Source: SLDF01 sp964537925
Lineage (GTDB): Bacteria; Bacteroidota; Bacteroidia; Chitinophagales; Saprospiraceae
Assembly (NCBI GenBank): GCA_964537925.1
Contig: CAZICV010000001.1
Coordinates: 186,001 to 250,000, forward strand
DNA length: 64,000 nucleotides
Direction: 5' to 3'
Positions 53,126 to 60,050 of the stretch are shown in pieces. Positions within the stretch are counted from its first letter, which is position 1. Each line of letters starts with the position of its first letter. Under the pieces are notes generated by a model, which saw nothing but the letters and a program-made list of their open reading frames with translations, was not told the DNA's origin and did no database searches. Both the position numbers and the translations under genes were made by a program.

Positions 53126-53662
53126 TTAAGGGCAAAGCTGGGCCTGGCATTGTGCACTGACAGTCAGGTATTGCTGCCCGCCGGGAGGCGGTAGGTGCAC
53201 GACCACCGGTATCCCCCATGCTCCTCCCCTCTGCTTACACCTGACCTCCAACGTTGCAGGGCTATGGCTACAGTTTGTAATGCTGTATGAGCAGTTGGGT
53301 GTCGCACAGTAGGTGTAAATCTCGTTGTGATTCAGCATAATATTTGCTTCTCTGGCCGGACCGACCGGGTACATGGCACAAGACGGAGGAGGAGCACCAC
53401 CAGGACAGGGATCGATAGGGAAAATCGGTGTTGTGGTACCACAAAGCGTGACACAAATAGGCGCTCCGCCAATGGATTTGATCACACAACAACAGCTCGG
53501 GTCAATCAGCGCATTGATACAAGCATCACAATCGAGTGTATCTAGAACTGCCAGGCCGGCTGTGACCTGCGGTTGCTCGGGCGCCCCCTGGTTTTCGGGG
53601 CTCTTCTGACAAGCCACAACCGCCAGTAAGATCACTGACCATAAAAAATAGGCCTTTTTCAT
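53126..53662 (-). CDS. Cysteine-rich array lipoprotein, member 3
   Basis: A 178-residue lipoprotein (lipobox VVAC followed by QKSPEN). The mature part has 15 cysteines, the only odd number in the array: it has the ICVTLCGT cysteine and the ITNC cysteine missing in members 1-2, lacks the early and mid-loop extra pair, and has one extra cysteine (TPNC). It is therefore intermediate between members 1-2 and the core group. It keeps the PCPGGAPPPSC proline segment of members 1-2 and a YLTVSAQCQAQLCP end. Confidence 0.85.
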   Translation of the reverse strand: MKKAYFLWSVILLAVVACQKSPENQGAPEQPQVTAGLAVLDTLDCDACINALIDPSCCCVIKSIGGAPICVTLCGTTTPIFPIDPCPGGAPPPSCAMYPVGPAREANIMLNHNEIYTYCATPNCSYSITNCSHSPATLEVRCKQRGGAWGIPVVVHLPPPGGQQYLTVSAQCQAQLCP

Positions 53663-53698
53663 GTTTTTGAGGGTTTAGGTTTACGTATGTAATGGAGT

Positions 53699-53734
53699 TT
53701 TACGGTTTCCGGGGCAAGCCCCGGAAACCGTAAA
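53699..53734. repeat. Perfect inverted repeat with 17-bp arms between members 3 and 4
   Basis: Two perfect 17-base arms (starting TTTACGGTTTCCGGGG) flank an AA loop in the 253-base gap, the largest in the array. Neither strand shows a U run after it, so it is not an ordinary terminator. The rest of the gap holds nothing else I can identify. Confidence 0.8.
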
Positions 53735-53915
53735 TGAGCTTGATCAATATGCACCAGCCAGATCATTTGCAAGGCCTGGTAATCGCGGTATGAAAGAAAT
53801 TACGCAAAGCAGCCAGAGCCAACCAAAGCATATTTACATGCTCTCATACCTGATAACTAGCTCAGCCATATGGGTGACTTTGATATCAAACCTCAGCTAA
53901 CAATCTGCTCCACCG

Positions 53916-54431
53916 TCAGGGACAAGGCTTCGCATCACATCTGTCTGTAGTGAGCATAGCCTGAACGCCCCCTGCTGGCAATGTGTATTGAGCGGCTGCC
54001 CCTCCACATTTTATATTTACCGTCACTTTCTTTTGACCGCAGTTGGTCACAAGGTAAGAGTGCCAGTGCGCAGCGCAGTAGGTATGCGACTGGCCGGGAG
54101 TCAGTATGATATTCGGCTCATGTATCGGCCCCACCGGGAATTCACATACACTGTCCCTTTCGCAACGCCGGATACACTCGTCCGGCAACGGGGAAGTCGT
54201 GCCGCACAGATCGATGCAGGATCCGTCTGCCTCTCCTTCTATCACGGTAATGACACAACAACAGCTCGGATCGATGATCGCATGACGGCATTTGTCGCAA
54301 GTGACCTCGCATTGCGGCGCCTGTTCGAAAATGGTAGGTGACTCAGACGCTGCTTGAGGCGGCTCCTGAGTCTTCTGACAGGCTGCAGCCAGCAGCGCCA
54401 GGCAAAAGAGCAATAGATTAAGCTTTTTCAT
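53916..54431 (-). CDS. Cysteine-rich array lipoprotein, member 4
   Basis: A 171-residue lipoprotein (lipobox LAAAC, then QKTQEP), first of the core group on its lower-coordinate side. 16 mature cysteines, with the full core: QCEVTCDKC, IDPSCCCVI, SCIDLCGTTSP, three cysteines in DECIRRCERDSVC, GPIHEPNIIL, HTYCAAHWHSY, TNCGQ, KCGG and RCDAKPCP. The start at 54431 gives the standard signal peptide; an in-frame start at 54485 adds residues with no support. Confidence 0.87.
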   Translation of the reverse strand: MKKLNLLLFCLALLAAACQKTQEPPQAASESPTIFEQAPQCEVTCDKCRHAIIDPSCCCVITVIEGEADGSCIDLCGTTSPLPDECIRRCERDSVCEFPVGPIHEPNIILTPGQSHTYCAAHWHSYLVTNCGQKKVTVNIKCGGAAAQYTLPAGGVQAMLTTDRCDAKPCP

Positions 54432-54492
54432 AATATTAAGGTTGATTAGATGAAATAATCGGTAGAAAAAAATAGGTAAGCCCAAGGCTCAA

Positions 54493-55023
54493 TCATTGCG
54501 GACAGGGCAAGGCATCGCAGCTTTCTTTGGCCATCATAGCCTTGTATTGGCCCGGATCCAGTGAGAACACATGCGAAGCACCACCGCAGTTGATCTCCAC
54601 TTTTATGCGATGTCTTCCGCAGTTGGTCACATGATAAGAATGATGGTGTCCGGCACAATACACATGAGCCTCTCCCGCAGCCAGCATGATATTGGGCTCA
54701 TGCACCGGTCCCATACGCAGATCGCAATCAGGATCAGGGTCCTTGCGACAGTCTTTCCTGCAGTGATCCGGCAACGGTGAACTCGTGCCGCACAGATCGA
54801 TACAGGCACGCTCTTCTTCGGCATGAATAACCGTGATCTTACAGCAACAACTGGGATCGATCAGCGGATGTGCGGCACAGTGTTCGCAGGTAATCGGCCC
54901 ACAGTCTGCCGACTGCTCAAAGACGGTGGGTGACCCAGGCGCTGCTTCACGCGGTTCCTGGGTCTTTTGACAGGCGGCAGCCAGGAGAGCCAGGCAAAAG
55001 AGCAACAGATTAAATCTTTTCAT
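54493..55023 (-). CDS. Cysteine-rich array lipoprotein, member 5
   Basis: A 176-residue lipoprotein (lipobox LAAAC, then QKTQEPREA). 16 mature cysteines. It is very close to member 4 in the signal peptide and to member 6 in CEHC and DPDPDC segments. It has a histidine-rich stretch CAGHHHSYHVTNCGRH, which in combination with the cysteines could bind metal (inference). It ends CDALPCPQ, one residue past the usual end. Confidence 0.87.
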   Translation of the reverse strand: MKRFNLLLFCLALLAAACQKTQEPREAAPGSPTVFEQSADCGPITCEHCAAHPLIDPSCCCKITVIHAEEERACIDLCGTSSPLPDHCRKDCRKDPDPDCDLRMGPVHEPNIMLAAGEAHVYCAGHHHSYHVTNCGRHRIKVEINCGGASHVFSLDPGQYKAMMAKESCDALPCPQ

Positions 55024-55086
55024 AATATCAATATTGTCTGTACGGTTGAATAAATGAGCGTTCATCAGGTATTGATGTCCGGTCCA

Positions 55087-55614
55087 TTAAGGACATGGCA
55101 AAACATCACATCTTTCATTAAGGCTGACGCTCTGGCAGATACCCGGATTGATCGTGAAGACCCTGGGCGCGCCGCCGCATCTTACCTCGACTACTACCGG
55201 GCGCTGGCCGCAGTTGGTTATGCAATGTGAATAGTTGATGGCAGCACAATACACGTGGGATTGACCTACAGCCATCAAAATGCCAGGCTCATGAATAGGC
55301 CCCATCGGATAATCACAGCGCGGGTCCGGATCCATACGACAATCCCTTCTGCAGTCATCCGGTACCAGCGGAGAAGTAGTGCCGCACAGATCGATACAAG
55401 CCCGGTTTTCATTGGACTGACGGATTATGATCGTGCAACAACAACTCGGATCTATTATCGCATGGCGGCAGTGCTCGCAGGTGATCGGCTCACAATCAGC
55501 TGATTGCTCGAAAATCACCGGTGTTTCAGGAGTAGCTTCACGAGACTCCTGGGTCTTCTGACAGGCCGTCGCCAGCAGCGCCAGGCAGAATAGTAGTAAG
55601 CTTAATTTTTTCAT
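55087..55614 (-). CDS. Cysteine-rich array lipoprotein, member 6
   Basis: A 175-residue lipoprotein (lipobox LATAC, then QKTQESREA). It has 18 mature cysteines, the most in the array: the 16 of the core plus NYSHC and NPGIC, two additions that again keep the number even. Core segments CEHCRHAIIDPSCCC, ACIDLCGTTSPLVPDDC and DPDPRCDYPMGPIHEPG are intact. Start at 55614; the frame upstream overlaps member 7 and has no signal peptide. Confidence 0.87.
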   Translation of the reverse strand: MKKLSLLLFCLALLATACQKTQESREATPETPVIFEQSADCEPITCEHCRHAIIDPSCCCTIIIRQSNENRACIDLCGTTSPLVPDDCRRDCRMDPDPRCDYPMGPIHEPGILMAVGQSHVYCAAINYSHCITNCGQRPVVVEVRCGGAPRVFTINPGICQSVSLNERCDVLPCP

Positions 55615-55672
55615 GGTTTTCGTTTTTAATAAATTGATAAATGAATGAATTTTAGATATTGATACCGGCCGA

Positions 55673-56215
55673 TCAGGGACAAAGACGAGCGTTACAGTCT
55701 TCATCAACAGTCATATAAAAGGGCGCAGAGGCAGAGAGGGTCATTACTACAGGCGGACCCCATCTACCATCCCGGCCGCACCTGATCGCGACCTCCGCTT
55801 CACCATCCGTGCAGCTTGCAACCCGGTACGAATAGCCAATCCCGGCACAATAAATGTGCGACTGCCCTGGCACCATCCCCGGGATCCGTTCATACACCGG
55901 ACCGATCGGAAATGGACAATCCGGGTGCGGTTCTATTTCACATCTTTGCCAGCAATCGTCCGGCACCAGCGGAGAGGATGTGCCACACAACTCCAGGCAG
56001 GCCTTTCCCACTTCTGCACGGCGTACGGTAATAATGCAGCAGCAGCTGGGATCAATTAAAGCATGGTGACAGTGATCGCAGTTGATGGGCTCGCAGTGAG
56101 CCGACTGCTCAAATATGACCGGCGCCTCAGGAGTGGCGTCACGAGGCTCCTGGGTCTTCTGACAGGCTGTCGCCAGCAACATCAGGCAAAAGAGTAAGAA
56201 ACTAAGCTTTTTCAT
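55673..56215 (-). CDS. Cysteine-rich array lipoprotein, member 7 (mosaic)
   Basis: A 180-residue lipoprotein (lipobox LATAC, then QKTQEPRDA), 16 mature cysteines. The N-terminal part is like members 6 and 5 (CDHCHHALIDPSCCC, LCGTSSPLVPDDC). The C-terminal part is instead like member 11 (and member 3): RCGRDGRWGPPVVM and the FYMTVDEDCNARLCP end, in place of the short CGG strand of its neighbours. It also lacks the NCGQ motif, reading ASCTDG. This looks like a recombinant between array copies. Confidence 0.87.
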   Translation of the reverse strand: MKKLSFLLFCLMLLATACQKTQEPRDATPEAPVIFEQSAHCEPINCDHCHHALIDPSCCCIITVRRAEVGKACLELCGTSSPLVPDDCWQRCEIEPHPDCPFPIGPVYERIPGMVPGQSHIYCAGIGYSYRVASCTDGEAEVAIRCGRDGRWGPPVVMTLSASAPFYMTVDEDCNARLCP

Positions 56216-56326
56216 AAAGTTCTGATTTGGGATAAATAGGTAATATGAATCAAAGTCAGCCTGATCCCTTGCCATATCTAGTACATAGGTCTCTCCTTCC
56301 TGACTGACACGAGTTCAGGTTCAAAA

Positions 56327-56354
56327 GGTCATCCGGGCAAAAGCCCGGATGACC
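56327..56354. repeat. Perfect inverted repeat with 12-bp arms between members 7 and 8
   Basis: The arms GGTCATCCGGGC and GCCCGGATGACC surround an AAAA loop in the 160-base gap. It shares the CCGGG..AA..CCCGG core with the larger repeat at 53699 and with a weak one at 58899-58912. No U run follows on either strand. Confidence 0.78.
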
Positions 56355-56375
56355 CAGATAAGTATCTACAGAATA

Positions 56376-56924
56376 TTATCCTGCCGGAGGAATTGACGGG
56401 CAAGGAATCGTACGACAATTTGAGTCTGTATTGAAGAAACGGGTCTCACCCGGATTCAGCACTACATTGATCGGCGGAGCTTGTCCGCACTGAATGCGTA
56501 TGGTTACAGGCCTCTGGCCACAGTTCATCACTTGGTAGGAATGATTGATCGCCGAACAATAGACATGAGACTGGCCGACCGGGATCATCACGCCTGGCTC
56601 ATGGATAGGTCCTATTGGACGACATCCTGCCGGCGGCTGTATCTGGCAACCCCTCCGGCAATCTAGCGGCATCAGCGGAGAAGAGGTTCCGCAGAGGTCG
56701 ATACAGGCCGGATTCTGAATCGACTGGATAACTGTGAGCGTACAACAGCAACTGGGATTGATCACAGCATTGAGACAGCGCTCACAGGTGATGGGCTGAC
56801 AATCAACGCTGGATTGCTCAAATATAACCGGCTCCTCGGCCGCCGCTTCACGCGGCTCCTGGGTCTTCTGGCAGGCTGCGGTCAGCAGCGCCAGACAAAA
56901 GAGTAAGAGACTAAGCTTTTTCAT
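56376..56924 (-). CDS. Cysteine-rich array lipoprotein, member 8
   Basis: A 182-residue lipoprotein (lipobox LTAAC, then QKTQEPREAA). 16 mature cysteines. Shares with member 9 an EEPVIFEQS segment, the aromatic RFFNTDSNC end and a C-terminal extension after the usual CP end (PSIPPAG). The proline-rich loop (QIQPPAGC) replaces the acidic DPDP loop of members 5-6. Confidence 0.87.
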   Translation of the reverse strand: MKKLSLLLFCLALLTAACQKTQEPREAAAEEPVIFEQSSVDCQPITCERCLNAVINPSCCCTLTVIQSIQNPACIDLCGTSSPLMPLDCRRGCQIQPPAGCRPIGPIHEPGVMIPVGQSHVYCSAINHSYQVMNCGQRPVTIRIQCGQAPPINVVLNPGETRFFNTDSNCRTIPCPSIPPAG

Positions 56925-57010
56925 AGTGTGAAGTGGTTTAAGAATAAATTGATTTCAACGAACTCCAGGCAACCTGTGCCGGATGTACCTGCATCCAAAG
57001 TCTCCTGGAA

Positions 57011-57562
57011 TCAACCTTCGGGAGAGATCTGCGGGCAGTCAGTCGGACGGCAGGCAGCATTCGTACTAAAGAAGCGGCTTTGTCCCGGGAGCAGCATAAC
57101 AGTCAGCGGTGGATTGGTGCCACAGATGATATCAAAAGTCACCGGCGCCGTGCTGCAATTCATGATACGATAAGCATGACCGACAGCTGCGCAGTACACG
57201 TGTGGTATACCTGGCATCGGTGACGGGATCTGCTCATGGATAGGGCCTATCGGGAAAGGACAGTTAGTAGGCGGCGGCACCTGGCAGGGTCTTCTGCAGG
57301 AATCCGGTATCAATGGGGAAGAAGTACCGCAGAGATCAAGACAGGCAGGCGCAGACCCGATGGGCGGACGTACAACTATCCTGCAACAACAGCTTGGGTT
57401 GATGATCGCGTTGGCACAATCGGCGCAGGTGATGGGCTGACATTGTACCGACTGTTCAAATACGACCGGCTCTTCGGGCGCCGCTTCACGCGGTTCCTGG
57501 GTCTTCTGACAGGCTGTAGCCAGCAATCCAAGGCACAAGAATAAGAGACTAAGTTTTTTCAT
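57011..57562 (-). CDS. Cysteine-rich array lipoprotein, member 9
   Basis: A 183-residue lipoprotein (lipobox LATAC, then QKTQEPREAA). 16 mature cysteines. Similar to member 8 in the N-terminal EEPVVFEQS, in the proline-rich QVPPPTNC loop and in the extra C-terminal residues (PQISPEG). The core segments ADCANAIINPSCCC and ACLDLCGTSSPLIPDSC are intact. The first gene with the MKKLSLLF-type signal without extension ambiguity. Confidence 0.87.
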   Translation of the reverse strand: MKKLSLLFLCLGLLATACQKTQEPREAAPEEPVVFEQSVQCQPITCADCANAIINPSCCCRIVVRPPIGSAPACLDLCGTSSPLIPDSCRRPCQVPPPTNCPFPIGPIHEQIPSPMPGIPHVYCAAVGHAYRIMNCSTAPVTFDIICGTNPPLTVMLLPGQSRFFSTNAACRPTDCPQISPEG

Positions 57563-57628
57563 GATATTAGGTTTATAGTTGGTAAATCAGGAAAGTACAT
57601 GATCAAAAGATGTACAAACACCCTTTGA

Positions 57629-58150
57629 TCAGGGACAAGGCTCTATGCCGCATCTTTCATTGAGCCACACGTACTGGCTTGCACCCGGATTCAACGTATA
57701 GATGGCCGGGCCGCGACCGCAATCGACACTCACCGTTATGCGGTTAGTGCCACAATTGCCGATACTGTAAGCATGATGAATTGCCGCACAGAAAATATGC
57801 GACCCGCTCGGAGGAATATGTATGTCCGGCTCGAGGACAGGCCCCATAGGCCAACGGCACTGATCACTCGGCGGATTGCATGTTCTCACACACTGATCCG
57901 GCAACGGAGACGTCGTGCCACAAAGGTTGATACAGTTGGCCCGCTGGTCAGCATCGACAATCGTTATAACACAACAGCAACTGGAGTCAAGTACTGCCTG
58001 GCGGCAGTGTCGGCAATTGATCGGGTTGCAATCGTCTGATTGCCCGAATATGACCGGATCCTGGTGGCTTGCCTGCTGTGTCTCTTGCGTCTTCTGACAA
58101 GCAACGGCCAGCAGACCCAGGCATAAGAGTAAGAAACTAAGCTTTTTCAT
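57629..58150 (-). CDS. Cysteine-rich array lipoprotein, member 10
   Basis: A 173-residue lipoprotein (lipobox LAVAC, then QKTQETQQA). 16 mature cysteines, with DSSCCCVI (Ser in place of Pro), NCINLCGTTSP, QCVRTCNPPSDQC, HIFCAAIHHAY, GNCG and RCGIEPCP. It keeps the signal-peptide DNA of the other members but its body differs the most within the core group. Start at 58150. Confidence 0.87.
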   Translation of the reverse strand: MKKLSFLLLCLGLLAVACQKTQETQQASHQDPVIFGQSDDCNPINCRHCRQAVLDSSCCCVITIVDADQRANCINLCGTTSPLPDQCVRTCNPPSDQCRWPMGPVLEPDIHIPPSGSHIFCAAIHHAYSIGNCGTNRITVSVDCGRGPAIYTLNPGASQYVWLNERCGIEPCP

Positions 58151-58303
58151 GATATAAAATTTTATTGACAATTAAGTATATGACATAAGGATGCAAGGGC
58201 GTGCAACAAGGCACACCAAGGACCCAGGCACACCCTCCCAGGAAGGACTGCGGCCCGGTTATAGTAGTTATAGTATATTCGCTTTAGGCAGAAAAGGGAT
58301 ACC

Positions 58304-58849
58304 TCAGGGGCAAGGCATCGCGTCACAGCGGTCATTGACCGTCATATATCTGGCGCCGTTAGGCGCTATTCCCAATATCACCGGCGGGCCAAATACACCG
58401 CCTCGTCCGCACCTGATCTCCACAAAAATGTTCTGCTGGCCACAGTTATTGACACAGTAGAAATGATCCTCGGCTGCACAATATGTATGCTGCTCTCCGG
58501 GACCCAATATGATATTAGCCTCCCTGACAGGCCCTCTCGGCCGGTTGCATTGCGTATCAAGCCGGCAAAAAACAGTATCACTGCAAAAATCCATAGGGAC
58601 GATCGGCGACGAAGTACCACACAACTCTATACAAGCACTACCTTCCGGAGCTTCCAGTACGGTAATTACACAGCAACAACTCGGATTGATCACCGCGCGA
58701 TAGCAGTTTTCACAGGTGATTGGCTTAGGATCTTCTGTCCGATTGAAAACAGTCGGCGCCTCCAAAGCCGGATCACGCGGTTCTGCAGCTTTCTGGCAGG
58801 CACTTGCCAGCATAGCCACTGCCAGGAGTAAGGAATAGACCAGTCTCAT
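58304..58849 (-). CDS. Cysteine-rich array lipoprotein, member 11
   Basis: A 181-residue lipoprotein (lipobox LASAC, then QKAAEPRD), first in transcription order. 16 mature cysteines but differently placed: it lacks the first cysteine of the core group and has an extra one at HFYC, while keeping the mid-loop cysteines (FCSDTVFC). Its end (RCGRGGVFGPPV, RYMTVNDRCDAMPCP) matches member 7. The signal peptide (MRLVYSLLLAVAMLASAC) differs from the MKKL type. Start at 58849. Confidence 0.87.
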   Translation of the reverse strand: MRLVYSLLLAVAMLASACQKAAEPRDPALEAPTVFNRTEDPKPITCENCYRAVINPSCCCVITVLEAPEGSACIELCGTSSPIVPMDFCSDTVFCRLDTQCNRPRGPVREANIILGPGEQHTYCAAEDHFYCVNNCGQQNIFVEIRCGRGGVFGPPVILGIAPNGARYMTVNDRCDAMPCP

Positions 58850-59125
58850 GATGTAACATATATTTATATGTAAAAACAATAGTTTACATCATCCTGAACC
58901 GGGCAAACCCGGCCCCTCCCTCTTCGGGTCCCTGGTCCTGTATCCCTGCATACACAAAAGCCGCCGTTTCACCGAATACCGCAGACCGGAACCTTACCTA
59001 TCTGAACCCGGATTGTATGCAACTCTGGCCTCTGATCCTGCCGCTCAACCAACTCCTTCTAAAATAGGGCAGACTGGATTAGGAAAAATACTTTGTATTT
59101 ATAAAAACACAAAGTAAGTCCTAGC

Positions 59126-59148
59126 CAATATTCACTTCATGAATATTG
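59126..59148. repeat. Inverted repeat in the array leader
   Basis: The arms CAATATTC and GAATATTG flank a seven-base loop, about 28 bases downstream of the proposed array promoter on the minus strand. An operator or RNA hairpin is possible. Confidence 0.5.
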
Positions 59149-59175
59149 AACCAAATTATGCCGCAACAATCATAT

Positions 59176-59205
59176 CAAATATACCAAAAACCAACACAAT
59201 TACAA
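59176..59205 (-). promoter_or_regulatory. Candidate promoter of the lipoprotein array
   Basis: On the minus strand: TTG (59203-59205), 19-base spacer, TATATTTG (59176-59183), matching the phylum consensus. It would leave a leader of about 320 bases before member 11. No other TAnnTTTG match is found close upstream of array members that I checked, which suits a single transcript, but this needs mapping. Confidence 0.55.
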
Positions 59206-59517
59206 CCGATTGAATCAATAAAATATATCAATACTGTCAATTATTATGAATCACCGTTTTTACTAATTCTAAATTTTTCGCAAACATGCGAGATATGGGC
59301 TTTGCAGAGTAAGTGAGAACTCAACAAACCTGCGGAGAAATAACGCGTCAAAATAACCGATATGACTACTTCTAAGCCCTCATAGAGAGGTTAGCGCCAG
59401 CGTCTTATAGCATAAAGGAAAGTATAGCCATCTGTGAACCTGCCCTGGAAACCGAAACAATGCCGGTAAGTCTGCCGTTACAGACAGCTGATAAAAAGAG
59501 CTGCTGCCTTAATAAGA

Positions 59518-59973
59518 CTATTCTTTTATCATCGCCTGGTGCGGGATATCGTCCTCCAGGTAGGGATCTCCTACGGACACAAAACCGAAAGACCGGTAAA
59601 AATCAACCAGGTAGCTCTGGGCTGAAATCTTGACAGGCGAGGAAGCGCCAAACAAATCTGCTGCGCGTTCCAGCGCTTCTTCCACGAGAGACTTGCCGTA
59701 ACCCTTACCCCTTATATCAGGAGCTGTCACGATCCGCCCTATGGAAGTATAGCCAGGATAAACGACTCCCGGTCCCAGCATACGTGCATAAGCCACCAGC
59801 TTATCATCTTCATTGAAACCCATCAGGTGGTAACACTTGGGGTCTTTCCCGTCTGAATCCTGGTAGGCACACTGCTGCTCGACTATAAAAACACGTTGTC
59901 TCAGCTGAGAGGCCGCATACAGCTCATATACGTTCAGATCTGAAAAAAACTTGCATTTAAAGCGTAGATCCAT
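59518..59973 (-). CDS. GNAT-family acetyltransferase, ElaA type
   Basis: A 151-residue GNAT protein of the ElaA group. It has the RQRVFIVEQQCAYQDSDGKD start, the acetyl-CoA pyrophosphate loop VTAPDIRGKGYGKSLVEEAL, and AQSYLVDFYRSFGF followed by an ending EDDIPHQAM common in ElaA. The substrate is not known. It is 77 bases downstream of the GH31 gene on the same strand. Confidence 0.93.
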   Translation of the reverse strand: MDLRFKCKFFSDLNVYELYAASQLRQRVFIVEQQCAYQDSDGKDPKCYHLMGFNEDDKLVAYARMLGPGVVYPGYTSIGRIVTAPDIRGKGYGKSLVEEALERAADLFGASSPVKISAQSYLVDFYRSFGFVSVGDPYLEDDIPHQAMIKE

Positions 59974-60050
59974 ACCTCAAAAGTAAACAGCCGCAACTGG
60001 TTTGCGCCGCCGACCCCGAAATAATCGGGATCGCAGGCCGGGCGGCAGAC

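Larger units (their letters stand above)
51835..58849 (-). repeat. Tandem array of eleven paralogous cysteine-rich lipoprotein genes
   Basis: Eleven genes of about 516-546 bases follow each other on the same strand, with gaps from 58 to 253 bases. All encode a lipoprotein signal and the same cysteine core, in order: C-x2-C, (D/N)P(S/A)CCC or close variant, (C)-x2-LCGT, cysteines then GP.(H/R/Y)E, (Y/F)CA, a cysteine/glycine strand, and C-x4-5-C(P/L) at the end. Members are numbered from low to high coordinate; transcription runs from 11 to 1. Members 1-2 and 11 are the outer, more divergent ones; members 4-10 form the core. Confidence 0.92.
58850..59517. other. Gene-free AT-rich interval upstream of the array
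   Basis: The 668 bases between member 11 and the ElaA gene contain no convincing coding frame and are visibly richer in A and T than their surroundings, especially around 59080-59300. They hold a plausible promoter and a small inverted repeat (separate entries), a weak CCGGG/CCCGG repeat at 58899-58912, and otherwise nothing I can identify. A leader RNA or regulatory region for the array is likely. Confidence 0.55.

Noticed and set aside
51835..53662. Missing cysteines in members 1-3 as sequencing errors.
   Set aside because: The frames are intact, the losses are in pairs and are shared between members 1 and 2, which fits descent rather than error.
53268..58831. Several 60-120-codon open frames on the plus strand opposite the lipoprotein array.
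   Set aside because: They mirror the array genes, lack signal peptides or recognisable domains, and arise from the composition of the cysteine-rich genes on the other strand.
51835..58849. Array of repeats as a possible CRISPR array or mobile-element cluster.
   Set aside because: The repeats are coding copies of ~600 bp with variable gaps; there are no short direct repeats with spacers, no cas, transposase or integrase genes.
58850..59517. tRNA, small ORF or riboswitch in the gene-free interval.
   Set aside because: No cloverleaf-like pattern, credible reading frame or known aptamer motif could be made out; a covariance-model search would be decisive.
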